Positions 29,184-38,840 are shown, counted from the stretch's first letter. The stretch is 64,000 bases of DNA from Jeotgalibaca dankookensis (GCF_002005405.1 NZ_CP019728.1:1-64000), one strand, 5' to 3'. Numbers and translations: made by a program. The notes: generated by a model not told the origin, from the letters alone.

Positions 29184-30071
29184 ATGAAAAAAGTTAGAAA
29201 AGCTATTATTCCTGCTGCAGGTTTTGGAACACGCTTCTTACCAGCTACAAAAGCAATGGCTAAAGAAATGCTACCCATTGTCGATAAGCCAACGATTCAA
29301 TTTATTGTTGAAGAAGCAGTTGCCTCGGGAATTGAAGATATTTTAATTGTGACTGGGAAAAGCAAACGCCCGATTGAAGACCATTTTGATTCTAATATTG
29401 AGTTAGAAGCGAACTTGCGTGATAAAGGTGAAGCAGATTTACTGAAGTTAGTAGAAGAAACAACTGGAATTAAAATTCATTTTGTGCGTCAATCCTATCC
29501 ATTAGGGTTAGGACATGCTGTTTTACAAGGAAAAGCCTTTGTAGGAGATGAACCGTTTGTAGTCATGCTAGGTGACGACTTAATGGTTGATGAAACCCCA
29601 CTTTCTCGTCAATTAATAGAAGGCTATGAGCGAACGTCTGCTTCAACGATTGCCGTCATGGAAGTGCCACATGAAGAAACATCCAAATACGGAATCATTG
29701 ACCCTGATAACCAACTAGAAGAGAATCTCTTAAATGTGCGACGGTTTGTTGAAAAACCCAATCCAGAAGATGCACCAAGTAACTATGCCATTATTGGCCG
29801 CTATTTGTTGACTCCTGAAATATTCGCAATATTAGAAAATCAAGAAGCCGGTGCTGGAGGAGAAATTCAGTTAACGGATGCTATTGATACCCTTAATAAA
29901 ACACAACGTGTGTTTGCGAAGAATTTCACCGGGAAACGTTTTGATGTTGGAGATAAATTTGGCTTCTTAACAACCAGTGTCAGCTACGGACTGGAACACC
30001 CTGAAATGAAAGAAAAACTAAAAAAATACCTGATTGAACTAGGTCAAGAATTAGAGCAAGCAAAAAAGTAG
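29184..30071 (+). CDS. galU: UTP-glucose-1-phosphate uridylyltransferase
   Basis: This 295-residue enzyme makes UDP-glucose from UTP and glucose-1-phosphate. The nucleotide-binding [24 protein letters not shown] and VEKP motifs are intact. UDP-glucose is used for glycolipid anchors, teichoic acid and capsule. With the phosphoglucomutase at 34068 it forms the route from glucose-6-phosphate, and it could feed the glycosyltransferase at 6302, which is inference. It starts 5 bases after gpsA. Confidence 0.96.
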   Translation: MKKVRKAIIPAAGFGTRFLPATKAMAKEMLPIVDKPTIQFIVEEAVASGIEDILIVTGKSKRPIEDHFDSNIELEANLRDKGEADLLKLVEETTGIKIHFVRQSYPLGLGHAVLQGKAFVGDEPFVVMLGDDLMVDETPLSRQLIEGYERTSASTIAVMEVPHEETSKYGIIDPDNQLEENLLNVRRFVEKPNPEDAPSNYAIIGRYLLTPEIFAILENQEAGAGGEIQLTDAIDTLNKTQRVFAKNFTGKRFDVGDKFGFLTTSVSYGLEHPEMKEKLKKYLIELGQELEQAKK

Positions 30072-30131
30072 ATTTTTATTGGTTTTAAGCTTACTATATA
30101 TAAGTAAATAAAAGACCGAGGGGAGAAACTT

Positions 30132-31076
30132 ATGGAATTAACAGAAAAAATATATGATGTCGTTATAATTGGAGCGGGCCCAGGCGGAATGACTGCCGCT
30201 TTGTATGCCTCTCGTTCTAACCTAAAAACGCTTATTCTGGAACGTGGAATGCCAGGTGGCGAGTTAATCAATACTGCTGAAGTTGAAAACTATCCAGGAT
30301 TTGAGTCTATTTTAGGACCAGAACTAGCTGATAATATGTACAAAAGCGCATTGCGATTTGGAGCCGAACATGTCTATGGTGATGTTAGTGGCATTAAACA
30401 AGATGGTGCTTACTATCAAGTAGAAGCAGGCAAGAAAACATATAAAACAAAATCAGTAATTATTGCCACAGGATCAAAATACCGTAAATTAAATGTTCCA
30501 GGCGAAGAAGAGTACGCCGGGCGGGGCGTCTCTTATTGTGCCGTATGTGATGGTGCCTTTTTCCGTGATAAAGAACTGGCGGTTATCGGTGGGGGGGACT
30601 CAGCAGTTGAAGAGGGAACGTATCTAACCCAATTTGCTGATGTTGATATCGTCCATCGCCGTGATGAACTACGTGCGCAAAAGATTTTACAAGAACGAGC
30701 ATTTAAAAATGAAAAAGTTGACTTTATTTGGGATACTGTTGTTGAAGGAATCGTCGGGGACGATAAAAAAGTAACTGGTGTTTCAATAAAAAACCTTAAA
30801 ACAAATGAAGTAACGACACATCCAGTAGATGGCGTGTTTGTCTATGTAGGAATCTTGCCACAAACAGATGCTTTCTTAGACTTAAACATAACTGATGAAG
30901 AAGGTTGGATTGTGACCAACGATTTGATGGAAACAAGCTTGCCTGGTGTTTTTGCTGTTGGGGATGTGCGCAAAAAAACATTGCGTCAAGTAACGACTGC
31001 AGTCGGTGACGGCGCTGAAGCTGGAAACCGCGCGTTTCATTATGTTGAAACTTGGAATGAAAAAAACCAAGCTTAA
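30132..31076 (+). CDS. trxB: thioredoxin reductase
   Basis: This 314-residue flavoenzyme passes electrons from NADPH to thioredoxin. The FAD-binding GAGPGGMTAALYASR is at 14-28, the redox-active pair in CAVC is at 136-139, the NADPH-binding GGGDSAVEEGTYL follows, and VFAVGDVRKKTLRQVTTAVGDG closes the FAD site. The ribosome site GAGGGGAG is strong. A terminator follows, just before the IS30 element. Confidence 0.97.
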   Translation: MELTEKIYDVVIIGAGPGGMTAALYASRSNLKTLILERGMPGGELINTAEVENYPGFESILGPELADNMYKSALRFGAEHVYGDVSGIKQDGAYYQVEAGKKTYKTKSVIIATGSKYRKLNVPGEEEYAGRGVSYCAVCDGAFFRDKELAVIGGGDSAVEEGTYLTQFADVDIVHRRDELRAQKILQERAFKNEKVDFIWDTVVEGIVGDDKKVTGVSIKNLKTNEVTTHPVDGVFVYVGILPQTDAFLDLNITDEEGWIVTNDLMETSLPGVFAVGDVRKKTLRQVTTAVGDGAEAGNRAFHYVETWNEKNQA

Positions 31077-31081
31077 TAAAG

Positions 31082-31121
31082 ATGTTCTCATTTTATTTTA
31101 ATGAATGAGAGCATTTTATTT
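31082..31121 (+). terminator. terminator after trxB
   Basis: ATGTTCTCATT (31082-31092) pairs with AATGAGAGCAT (31104-31114) with one G-U pair, then TTTATTTTT. Confidence 0.75.
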
Positions 31122-31134
31122 TTATGATAGTTTG

Positions 31135-32070
31135 TCAAATTAAGTGCAACACCTCTTCCATAAAGACCTCGTGAGGCGTTCGGTAGCCAAGACATTTTCT
31201 TGGTCTATTATTAATCAGGTACAAAGCTTTTTGAAGTTCTTCCTGTTCCACATGATCAAAGTTGGTTCTCTTCGGAAAGAACTCCCTCAGGAGTCCATTA
31301 CTGTTTTCATTGCTTCCTCGTTGCCAAGAAGAATAAGGATCTGCGAAATAAACAGGGATGCTTAAGTCTTCTTCAATGACAGGATAACAGCTGAATTCCT
31401 TTCCTCTGTCTGTCGTAAAACTTTGGAAGGCAGTTTCAGGAAAAAGCGTAGTCAGTTTTCGTATAGCCCCTTCCATTGAGGAAGCGGAACGGTTGGGTAT
31501 TTTGATGGCGAGGTACCAGCGGCTTTTCCTCTCTAGGAAAGTAGCAACGCAACCTTTTGCCTGTCCGCGTCCTGATACGACGGTGTCCAGCTCCCAGTGA
31601 CCGAAGGTCGTTCGCTTCTTGACGTCTTTTGGTCGTTTTGAAATAGAGGTTCCGATATTGAATCTTCCTCTGGTTTCTTTTGGTTTCTGTCGTTTGCCTT
31701 TTTGTCTCAGAACGGACAATGGAACTTGTAAGAGACCGTAATAGAGCCAGCGATAGATTGTTTTGAAAGAAATTTTCCCTTGAAATAGCCGGCCTACAAT
31801 TTGTTCTGGAGACCAGGTAAGAGTTAGTTTTTCCTGAACCTTTTCTTTGATTTCAGAAGTCAACTTTGATTTTGCTCCACAGTTCGCTTTCTTTTGTTTA
31901 TAGCGTTCCTGTGCCTGATCACACTGATAATATGGGTTCCTGTTCAGTTCCCGTGAAACAGAAGAAGGGGCACGACCAAGGATTCGAGCGATCCGGCGGA
32001 TCGAAAAACCTAGATCACGAAGCGTTTCTATTTTTGAGCGTTCGGCTATGGTAAAATGAGTGTAGCTCAT
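31135..32070 (-). CDS. IS30-family transposase
   Basis: This 311-residue DDE transposase has an N-terminal helix-turn-helix (FTIAERSKIETLRDLGFSIRRIARILG) and a full catalytic triad at Asp162 (HWELDT), Asp221 (TTDRGKEF) and Glu255 (RGSNENSNGLL). The frame is undamaged, so the element may be active. The last codons run through the terminal inverted repeat, and the TGA stop (31135-31137) falls outside the element, in flanking DNA. A different insertion site would therefore give a different C-terminus. Confidence 0.95.
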   Translation of the reverse strand: MSYTHFTIAERSKIETLRDLGFSIRRIARILGRAPSSVSRELNRNPYYQCDQAQERYKQKKANCGAKSKLTSEIKEKVQEKLTLTWSPEQIVGRLFQGKISFKTIYRWLYYGLLQVPLSVLRQKGKRQKPKETRGRFNIGTSISKRPKDVKKRTTFGHWELDTVVSGRGQAKGCVATFLERKSRWYLAIKIPNRSASSMEGAIRKLTTLFPETAFQSFTTDRGKEFSCYPVIEEDLSIPVYFADPYSSWQRGSNENSNGLLREFFPKRTNFDHVEQEELQKALYLINNRPRKCLGYRTPHEVFMEEVLHLI

Positions 32071-32160
32071 GGCGAGTCCTCCAGTCGAATGTTGTGTGGT
32101 AACTCCATTCTACACGAGGTCGTCATGGGTTTCTTTTATTTTACCTAGGTGTTGCACTTA
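31141..32160 (-). mobile_element. IS30-family insertion sequence, complete
   Basis: The ends are the perfect inverted repeat TAAGTGCAACACCT (31141-31154) and AGGTGTTGCACTTA (32147-32160), giving an element of about 1,020 bases. AT flanks both ends (31139-31140 and 32161-32162), which fits a 2-base target duplication as in IS30 elements. If the AT pairs are counted as repeat, the element is 31139-32162. It carries one intact transposase on the minus strand. It sits in the gap between the trxB terminator and the promoter of the amino-acid permease and breaks no visible gene. Confidence 0.9.
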
Positions 32161-32235
32161 ATATTACAATTCATCTTATAAAAAAATAAACATTGGTACT
32201 TATGAAATGAATAGGCTTTCCTAATTTTTAGGATA

Positions 32236-32264
32236 TTGACGATAATATATGGGTGTGATATTAT
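32236..32264 (+). promoter_or_regulatory. promoter of the amino-acid permease gene
   Basis: TTGACG (32236-32241), a 17-base spacer and TATTAT (32259-32264). It lies 99 bases before the permease ATG, leaving a leader of about 90 bases. Confidence 0.7.
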
Positions 32265-32280
32265 TATATGGCTATCTAAA

Positions 32281-32335
32281 ATGAGGATTTCCTCATAAAG
32301 TCTAAAAGGCATGATTGAATGCTTTTTTATTTTTC
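32281..32335 (+). terminator. two hairpins in the permease leader, the second terminator-like
   Basis: Hairpin 1 is ATGAGG-ATTT-CCTCAT (32281-32296). Hairpin 2 pairs AAAAGGCAT (32304-32312) with ATGCTTTTT (32319-32327) and continues into more T. Lying between promoter and gene, they could attenuate expression or end a small RNA of about 60 nucleotides. No known riboswitch consensus was recognised. Confidence 0.5.
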
Positions 32336-32363
32336 TTAAATATAAAAAGTTAGGGTGATACAT

Positions 32364-33029
32364 ATGTTATTTTTTGAGTTATTCATCGAACATTTTCCTT
32401 CATTTATGGAAGCCATGGGAAAAACGGTTCAGATTACACTCTTCTCTTTATTATTTGGTCTCATTATAGGGATTGTCTTTGGATTAATGAAAGTTTCTCA
32501 TAATAAAATTTTACAATCCATATCAAATTTATATATTTGGATTATCAGAGGAACCCCACTACTTGTGCAAATTTATTTTATTTATTTTGGTCTCCCAATG
32601 GCGACCGGTATTAGTTTAACAGAATGGCAAGCGGGAATTATTACAATGAGCTTAAATGCTGGCGCTTATATTGCTGAAATTGTTCGCGGAGGGATTGAGT
32701 CCATTGATCCTGGTCAAATGGAAGCAGCGCGTAGTTTAGGGTTGCCCTATAACAAAGCCATGATGAAGGTTGTTTTACCGCAAGCATTACGGACCATGTT
32801 ACCGTCTCTTATTAACCAATTTATTATTACCTTGAAAGATACCTCTCTCTTATCGGTCATCGGGGTTCGAGAGTTGACAATGAATGGGAAAATTATTACG
32901 GCTAATAACATGGAAACAATTCGAATGTGGGGAATCGTTGCGATTTATTACTTGATTGTTATTTCGATATTAACCTTAATTGCAGATAAGGTAGAAGCTA
33001 AGGTTTCTAAAAGTAAAGTTAAAGCATAA
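32364..33029 (+). CDS. polar amino-acid ABC transporter permease
   Basis: This 221-residue HisM/GlnP-type permease has about five membrane segments, the RGTPLLVQIYFIYFG motif and the EAARSLGLPYNKAMMKVVLPQALRTMLPSL coupling loop. ATG 32364 is preferred because the in-frame GTG at 32355 lies inside the ribosome site AGGGTGAT. A convergent solute-binding protein gene lies just downstream, and no ATPase gene is near, so the ATPase must be encoded elsewhere. The substrate (glutamine, cystine or another) cannot be fixed from sequence. Confidence 0.92.
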   Translation: MLFFELFIEHFPSFMEAMGKTVQITLFSLLFGLIIGIVFGLMKVSHNKILQSISNLYIWIIRGTPLLVQIYFIYFGLPMATGISLTEWQAGIITMSLNAGAYIAEIVRGGIESIDPGQMEAARSLGLPYNKAMMKVVLPQALRTMLPSLINQFIITLKDTSLLSVIGVRELTMNGKIITANNMETIRMWGIVAIYYLIVISILTLIADKVEAKVSKSKVKA

Positions 33030-33030
33030 A

Positions 33031-33072
33031 AATACAGAGCCAACAGGAATTTATCCTATTGGCTCTGTATTT
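33031..33072. terminator. bidirectional terminator between convergent genes
   Basis: AATACAGAGCCAA with TTGGCTCTGTATT forms a long stem, flanked by A-runs on the left and T-runs on the right. It serves the permease on the plus strand and the binding protein on the minus strand. Confidence 0.9.
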
Positions 33073-33074
33073 TT

Positions 33075-33860
33075 TTATTCACCTAGATAGGTAGAAATAA
33101 TTTCGTCATATTTGCCGCTCTCTTTTAAATTTTCAAGTCCGGCGTTAAATTTCTCAACGAGATCGGCTTGTTTACCTTTTAAGGTTGCAAATCCATATTG
33201 ACCGCCTTCTTCAGATTGAGAAATTACTTCTAGTCCCATTCCACGAGTTATTTCATATTGGATAACCGCGTAGTCTTCAAATGCAGCAGCTGAGTTACCT
33301 GTTAAAACATCTTGATACATCGTAGCTGAGTCTTCAACATATTTGACATCAAATCCGTACTCATCTTTAATACTTTCAGCATACTCTGCTCCAGTAGTAC
33401 CTGTTTTAACGGCAATTTGTTGTCCTTTTAATTCAGACAAATCGCTAATTCCTTTTTTAGGATCAACAGCAACACCCGTTTTAGTTGAGTAATAAGGATT
33501 TGAAAAATCATACTTTTGTTCACGTTCTTCAGTGATAGACATGCCCGCGATAACACCGTCTACTTGACCTGCTTCTAGGGCTGTTACAGCAGCATTAAAG
33601 CCTAATGTACGTAACTCATATTCAAAACCTTGATCCTCTGCAATAGCTGCTAGGAGATCAATATCAATCCCTACAAAGTCGCCTTCGTCATTTTCAAACT
33701 CAAAAGGTGCAAAGGTTGTGTCGGTACCGATAATATATTTTTCAGAAGCGGTACTGTCGGCTCCCGATTCAGTTGTATCTGTCGCTTCAGAGCCACATGC
33801 AACTAACAAACTAGCACTTAAGGCCAACGTTGTTAACCCCAACATTTTTTTTAATTTCAT
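33075..33860 (-). CDS. amino-acid ABC transporter solute-binding lipoprotein
   Basis: This 261-residue lipoprotein has the lipobox LLVAC near residues 18-22 and a Ser/Thr-rich linker before a family-3 binding fold (YIIGTDTTFAPFEFENDEGDFVGIDIDLLAAIAE). The typical VDGVIAGMSITEEREQKYDFSNPYY segment is intact. It would deliver a polar amino acid to the convergent permease. Having permease and binding protein on opposite strands lets them be expressed independently. A good promoter lies upstream on the minus strand. Confidence 0.93.
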   Translation of the reverse strand: MKLKKMLGLTTLALSASLLVACGSEATDTTESGADSTASEKYIIGTDTTFAPFEFENDEGDFVGIDIDLLAAIAEDQGFEYELRTLGFNAAVTALEAGQVDGVIAGMSITEEREQKYDFSNPYYSTKTGVAVDPKKGISDLSELKGQQIAVKTGTTGAEYAESIKDEYGFDVKYVEDSATMYQDVLTGNSAAAFEDYAVIQYEITRGMGLEVISQSEEGGQYGFATLKGKQADLVEKFNAGLENLKESGKYDEIISTYLGE

Positions 33861-33903
33861 CTTAAATTCCTCCTATTAACCCATACATTAAATAATAATT
33901 TTA

Positions 33904-33932
33904 AGAATACCATTGTAGACAAAAAGTGTCAA
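33904..33932 (-). promoter_or_regulatory. promoter of the solute-binding protein gene
   Basis: On the minus strand TTGACA (33932-33927), a 17-base spacer, then TATTCT (33909-33904). It lies about 45 bases before the start codon at 33860. Confidence 0.78.
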
Positions 33933-34017
33933 TAGGTTGATGAGTTTACGATTAAAAGTTTAATCTTATTATAATAGTTATCAAAAGTGAAATAGAGGTA
34001 AAACACTCTATAATAAT

Positions 34018-34036
34018 GTTATAATGAAATTATAAC
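34018..34036. promoter_or_regulatory. perfect palindrome over the pgm promoter region
   Basis: GTTATAAT-GAA-ATTATAAC is a perfect 8-base inverted repeat with a 3-base centre that includes a TATAAT. It lies 32 bases before the phosphoglucomutase start and may be an operator. AT-richness makes chance occurrence possible. Confidence 0.35.
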
Positions 34037-34067
34037 AAAGACAAAGTAAAAAGATGGGGGTAATCGG

Positions 34068-35795
34068 ATGAGTTACAGACAGACATACGGAAAATGGCAG
34101 TCACATACAAATTTAGATCCACACTTAAAAAGTGAGTTAAATCAGTTGGAAGGTAAAGATGACCAAATTAAAGATGCATTTTACTCTGCATTAGAATTTG
34201 GAACAGCAGGAATGCGAGGCATTTTAGGTCCTGGTATCAATCGTATGAATATTTATACGGTTCGACAAGCAACAGAAGGATTAGCACGTCTCATGGAGTC
34301 CAAAGGTGAAGAAGAGAAAAAGCGTGGTGTTGCGATTGCTTATGATTCTAGAAGAATGTCACCAGAGTTTGCAATGGAAGCTGCCAAAACATTAGGTGCT
34401 CACGGAATTCCAGCTTATGTTTTTGAATCACTCCGTCCGACACCAGAACTATCTTTTGCAGTGCGTCACCTCAATGCTCTAACGGGTATTATGATTACAG
34501 CTAGCCACAATCCAGCTGATTATAATGGCTACAAGGTATATGGTGAAGATGGTGGACAAATGCCACCAAACGATGCAGAAGCATTGACCGACTACATTCG
34601 CGCAATTGAATCGCCTTTGGACATTGCAATTATGGATGAGGAAACTTTGAATGAAAAGGGACTCTTACATATCATTGGAGAAGAAGTCGATCAGGCTTAC
34701 CTTGATTTAGTCAAGACCGTAACCGTTAATCCTGAACTTGTTTCCGAAATGAGCCAAGAAATGTCCCTTGTTTTTACACCTCTCCACGGAACGGGGAAAA
34801 TGCTGGGTGAACGTGCCTTACGAAATGCTGGGTTTGAGAATTTCAACCTTGTACCGGAACAAGCAGAAGCAGACTCAAACTTTACAACCGTTAAATCACC
34901 TAACCCAGAAGATCCGGGTGCTTTTGAATATGCTGAAAAACTAGGCCGTGAAATTGGTGCAGATATTCTGGTTGCAACCGACCCAGATGCTGACCGATTA
35001 GGTGCTTCCGTACGCAAGAGTGATGGCTCTTATCAAGTATTAACCGGTAATCAAATTGCTTCCTTGATGGTAGACTACTTGCTATTAGCTAAAAAAGAAA
35101 CCAACCAATTACCAGAAAATGCAGTTATTTTAAAATCCATTGTATCAAGTGAATTTCCAACTGTTATTGCGGAATCTTATGGTGTCGAAATGGTGGATGT
35201 TTTGACTGGATTTAAGTTTATTGCTGAAAAGATTCAACAATACGAAGAAGATAAGAGTCACACCTTCCAATTTGGCTTCGAGGAAAGCTATGGCTATCTT
35301 GTCAAACCGTTTGTTCGAGATAAAGATGCGATTCAAGCCCTCGTTTTATTAGCAGAAGTAGCAGCTTATTATAAGAAAAAAGGCCAAACCTTATACGATG
35401 GCTTACAAGATTTATTTAAGAAGCATGGCTATTATAAAGAAAAAACCATTTCCGTTACGATGAGTGGTTTAAGTGGTGCAGAAAAAATTGCAGCGCTAAT
35501 GGCGCAATTTAGAGAAGAGGCACTCACTGAGATTGGTGATCTTGCTGTTACAAAGACTGAGGACTTCCAAACCTCTACGACGACCTTTGCTGACGGGAAG
35601 ACTAAAGCAATCGATATGCCAAGTTCAAACGTACTGAAGTATACCTTAGAAGATGAGAGTTGGATTGCTATCAGACCAAGTGGAACCGAACCAAAAATTA
35701 AGTTTTATATTGGTGCAAAAGCAGATAGCAACGAAGCGGTTGACACTAAGGTAGAAAAATTAGAAGCAAGTATTGAAGCGTTGACAGCTGAATAA
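34068..35795 (+). CDS. alpha-phosphoglucomutase (PgcA type)
   Basis: This 575-residue phosphohexomutase interconverts glucose-6-phosphate and glucose-1-phosphate, the substrate for GalU. The active-site phosphoserine loop ITASHNPADYNG is near 142-153, the metal-binding loop ATDPDADRLG near 304-313, the sugar loop GFEESYGY, and the phosphate-binding RPSGTEPKIKFY near the C-terminus. Length matches the Bacillus PgcA type rather than GlmM. It is a single-gene unit ending in a strong terminator. Confidence 0.95.
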   Translation: MSYRQTYGKWQSHTNLDPHLKSELNQLEGKDDQIKDAFYSALEFGTAGMRGILGPGINRMNIYTVRQATEGLARLMESKGEEEKKRGVAIAYDSRRMSPEFAMEAAKTLGAHGIPAYVFESLRPTPELSFAVRHLNALTGIMITASHNPADYNGYKVYGEDGGQMPPNDAEALTDYIRAIESPLDIAIMDEETLNEKGLLHIIGEEVDQAYLDLVKTVTVNPELVSEMSQEMSLVFTPLHGTGKMLGERALRNAGFENFNLVPEQAEADSNFTTVKSPNPEDPGAFEYAEKLGREIGADILVATDPDADRLGASVRKSDGSYQVLTGNQIASLMVDYLLLAKKETNQLPENAVILKSIVSSEFPTVIAESYGVEMVDVLTGFKFIAEKIQQYEEDKSHTFQFGFEESYGYLVKPFVRDKDAIQALVLLAEVAAYYKKKGQTLYDGLQDLFKKHGYYKEKTISVTMSGLSGAEKIAALMAQFREEALTEIGDLAVTKTEDFQTSTTTFADGKTKAIDMPSSNVLKYTLEDESWIAIRPSGTEPKIKFYIGAKADSNEAVDTKVEKLEASIEALTAE

Positions 35796-35808
35796 CCAGA
35801 TAAATATA

Positions 35809-35846
35809 GAAACAAGCGCATAGATGCTAATATGCGCTTGTTTTTT
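35809..35846 (+). terminator. terminator after phosphoglucomutase
   Basis: AAACAAGCGCATA pairs with TATGCGCTTGTTT around an 8-base loop and is followed by a T-run. Confidence 0.92.
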
Positions 35847-35888
35847 AATCTATCTAAGTAAGAATTGATTTCAATGATACACCCGGTA

Positions 35889-35897
35889 TGTTATAAT
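35889..35897 (+). promoter_or_regulatory. extended -10 promoter of rapZ-yvcK-whiA
   Basis: TGTTATAAT (35889-35897) is an extended -10 element. The -35 is weak. It lies about 32 bases before the rapZ ATG. Confidence 0.6.
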
Positions 35898-35928
35898 AAC
35901 AGGAGATTTATAAGGGGGATACGCAACA

Positions 35929-36819
35929 ATGACCGATACATTAGAATTAGTAATTATTACTGGTATGAGTGGTGCTGGAAAAACGGTTGTCTTACAAACA
36001 TTTGAAGACTTAGGGTATTTTTGCGTGGATAATATGCCGCCGAGTTTACTCCCTAAGTTTTGGGAGCTAGTAAAAGAATCAGGAAAAATTACCAAAGTAT
36101 GTCTGGTAATTGACTTGCGTTCCCGCGTCTTTTTTGATGAAATTATGTCCGCAATTGGGAGTTTAGATAATACATCTTTTGTTACTACCAAAACCGTATT
36201 TTTGGATGCCGATGATGATGTTTTAGTATCACGTTATAAGGAAACACGCCGTAGTCATCCGTTAGCACAATCTTCCGGACGCGTAATGTCGGGAATTAAA
36301 GAAGAACGTGAGCTTTTAGCTGATATCCGTAGCCGTGCGCAGTGGATTGTTAATACAAGTAAAACCACGCCACGCGAACTACGTGAAATGATTCTTGAAA
36401 AATTCCAAACGGACGATGAACACTTATTCCATATAGAAGTGGTTTCTTTCGGGTTTAAGTATGCGGCTCCGATTGATGCCGATATTATGATGGATGTCCG
36501 TTTCTTACCAAACCCGCATTACATTGAAAATTTGCGTCCTTTAACTGGACTTGATAAACCAGTTTATGATTACGTAATGCAACAACCCGAAACAGAAACC
36601 TTTTACCGAAAATTTATTGATTTATTAGACTACGTGACACCTGGTTATAAACGTGAAGGAAAAACCAGTTTAACAATTGCTATTGGCTGTACCGGAGGAC
36701 AACATCGTTCCGTTGCCCTCTCTGAACGTATTGCCAGTCATTTAAAAAACGATGGGTATCCAGTGAATATCTCCCATCGTGATAAAGATAAACGGAAGCA
36801 GGCAACACACCGCTCATGA
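35929..36819 (+). CDS. rapZ: RapZ, RNase adapter / nucleotide-binding protein
   Basis: This 296-residue protein has the P-loop [18 protein letters not shown] (about 11-28) and a C-terminal domain with [14 protein letters not shown]. In E. coli RapZ guides RNase E to the GlmZ small RNA; in Gram-positives (YvcJ) it binds nucleotides and affects competence and cell-wall sugar metabolism, with the molecular role less clear. The stop overlaps the yvcK start by four bases. Confidence 0.94.
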   Translation: MTDTLELVIITGMSGAGKTVVLQTFEDLGYFCVDNMPPSLLPKFWELVKESGKITKVCLVIDLRSRVFFDEIMSAIGSLDNTSFVTTKTVFLDADDDVLVSRYKETRRSHPLAQSSGRVMSGIKEERELLADIRSRAQWIVNTSKTTPRELREMILEKFQTDDEHLFHIEVVSFGFKYAAPIDADIMMDVRFLPNPHYIENLRPLTGLDKPVYDYVMQQPETETFYRKFIDLLDYVTPGYKREGKTSLTIAIGCTGGQHRSVALSERIASHLKNDGYPVNISHRDKDKRKQATHRS

Positions 36820-37835
36820 ATCAGGTCTTAAAAAATAAGAAACAAAAAATTAAAATGGTTGTTATTGGCGGTGGAACTGGACTACCGGTCTTATTAACCC
36901 AATTAAAAAAACATGATGTGGATTTAACAGCAATTGTAACAGTCGCAGATGATGGCGGCAGCTCTGGTATTATTCGTAATCACGTCAATATTATCCCACC
37001 AGGAGATATTCGTAACTGTTTAATCGCACTGTCGGATTTACCAACGATTTACAAAGACATTTTCCAATACCGATTTGACTCCAAGGATGACTTTTTCTCG
37101 GGACATGCAATTGGTAATTTAGTTATTACCGCTATAGCTGATATGAGAGGGAGTGTCTTTGAAGCTGTCAAACTTCTGTCTACCATGATGGCTGTCAATG
37201 GAAAAATTTATGCAGCGGCAGAAGAACCACTTACTTTGATCGCAGAATTCGTCGATGGGACAGTGGTAAGAGGAGAATCTAAGATTGCCAAAAGCCGTAA
37301 AACTATTGATCGTGTTTACGTTAAACCGTTAGATGAGGAAAAAGAAGCTCATGCGGCGCGTGAAGTTATTAATAGTATCGAAGAAGCCGACATTATTCTG
37401 ATAGGGCCGGGTAGCTTATACACCAGCATCCTACCTAATCTAATGATTTCCGATTTGGGACAAGCGGTTCTTCGTGCGAAGGCAGAAGTCGTTTATATTT
37501 GTAACATTATGACGCAATTAGGTGAAACAGAAAACTTCTCAGATGCAGATCATGTACGGGTTCTTCATAAACATATGCAACAGAAATTCATTAATACCGT
37601 ACTCGTTAATACAGAGCGAGTGCCTGATGCCGTTTTAAACCAACAAGCAGATGAAGAGTATTTGTTACAAGTAACACATGATTTTCAAGCTCTACGGGAA
37701 GAAGGATGCCGCGTCATTTCAGCGGACTATCTGGATATGAAAAATGGCGGTGTTTATCATGATGGTTCAAAGGTAGCCACAGAAGTAATGAACTTGATAA
37801 CCAATATGCCAATTTCATATAAATACAAGCCATAA
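36816..37835 (+). CDS. yvcK: YvcK/GlmR, cell-wall carbon-flux protein
   Basis: This 339-residue protein of the CofD-like family has the N-terminal [24 protein letters not shown] Rossmann motif and the [12 protein letters not shown] loop. In Bacillus GlmR binds UDP-GlcNAc and steers carbon into peptidoglycan precursors. It sits between rapZ and whiA in the conserved trio and is coupled to rapZ by an ATGA overlap. Confidence 0.95.
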   Translation: MNQVLKNKKQKIKMVVIGGGTGLPVLLTQLKKHDVDLTAIVTVADDGGSSGIIRNHVNIIPPGDIRNCLIALSDLPTIYKDIFQYRFDSKDDFFSGHAIGNLVITAIADMRGSVFEAVKLLSTMMAVNGKIYAAAEEPLTLIAEFVDGTVVRGESKIAKSRKTIDRVYVKPLDEEKEAHAAREVINSIEEADIILIGPGSLYTSILPNLMISDLGQAVLRAKAEVVYICNIMTQLGETENFSDADHVRVLHKHMQQKFINTVLVNTERVPDAVLNQQADEEYLLQVTHDFQALREEGCRVISADYLDMKNGGVYHDGSKVATEVMNLITNMPISYKYKP

Positions 37836-37855
37836 AGAGAGGAAGGAGGAATCAC

Positions 37856-38797
37856 ATGTCCTACGCCTCTGATGTCAAAAAAGAATTGACACAACTGGAA
37901 GTACATCGTGAACATGCTAAGGCCGAATTAACAGCACTTATTCGGATGAATGGATCGGTCAGTATCTATGACCAAAAATTGATTTTAAACATTCAATCTG
38001 AGAATGCTGCAATTGCCAGACGGATGTATTCGCTATTAAAAGACCACTATGATGTGGAAGGCGAACTAATTGTTCGTCGTAAAATGAAATTAAAGAAAAA
38101 CAATATTTATATTGTCCGCTTAAAGCGAGGCGTTCAAGATTTATTGAAGGATTTAGATATTTTTGATGGGCTTTCCTTTAAAACAAAAATATCCGAAGCA
38201 ATTATGACGAGCGACCAAAAGGAACGTTCCTATTTAAGAGGGGCATTTTTAGCCGGAGGTTCTGTCAATAGTCCGGAAACGAGTCGCTATCATTTAGAGA
38301 TTTATTCCAACTATGAAGATCACAATCAAGATATCGCGACGATGATGAACCATTTTAACTTAAACGCTCGAACAATTGATCGTCGAAACGGGTATATTAC
38401 CTATTTAAAAGAAGCAGAAAAAATTGCTGACTTTTTAGCACTCATCGGCGCACATAATGCTGTGATGAAGTTCGAAGATGTCCGAATTATTCGGGACATG
38501 CGGAATTCAGTCAATCGTCTTGTTAACTGTGAAAATGCAAATATGAATAAAACCATTGATGCAGCTACACGGCAAATCCAAAACATAGAATTTATCGAAG
38601 AGACAGTTGGGTTAGATAAATTACCAGAAAAATTACGAGAAATTGCTCTTTTGCGACTAGAAAACCCTGATATTAGTTTAAAAGAACTCGGAGAGTTAGT
38701 CCCAAGTGGTGTCATTTCTAAGTCAGGAATTAACCACCGCATTCGTAAAATAAATGAATTTGCTGAAAAATTACAAAATAAGCAAATAATGCATTAA
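37856..38797 (+). CDS. whiA: WhiA, DNA-binding regulator
   Basis: This 313-residue protein has an N-terminal degenerate LAGLIDADG homing-endonuclease fold ([24 protein letters not shown] is the core) and a C-terminal helix-turn-helix ([25 protein letters not shown]). It controls sporulation genes in Streptomyces and affects cell division and chromosome segregation in Bacillus. It follows yvcK after a strong GGAAGGAGG ribosome site and ends the operon. Confidence 0.96.
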   Translation: MSYASDVKKELTQLEVHREHAKAELTALIRMNGSVSIYDQKLILNIQSENAAIARRMYSLLKDHYDVEGELIVRRKMKLKKNNIYIVRLKRGVQDLLKDLDIFDGLSFKTKISEAIMTSDQKERSYLRGAFLAGGSVNSPETSRYHLEIYSNYEDHNQDIATMMNHFNLNARTIDRRNGYITYLKEAEKIADFLALIGAHNAVMKFEDVRIIRDMRNSVNRLVNCENANMNKTIDAATRQIQNIEFIEETVGLDKLPEKLREIALLRLENPDISLKELGELVPSGVISKSGINHRIRKINEFAEKLQNKQIMH

Positions 38798-38802
38798 AAA
38801 AT

Positions 38803-38840
38803 AAAACAAGGTTGGGACTTTTCCGTCTCAGCCTTGTTTT
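38803..38840 (+). terminator. terminator after whiA
   Basis: AAAACAAGGTTGGGAC pairs with GTCTCAGCCTTGTTTT, with two G-U pairs. Its A-run and T-run flanks make it usable from both directions, including for the convergent ssb gene. Confidence 0.88.

Noticed and set aside
31139-31141. A 3-base target duplication at the IS30 ends
   Set aside because: The third base differs on the two sides (AAT and ATA); only the 2-base AT is shared.
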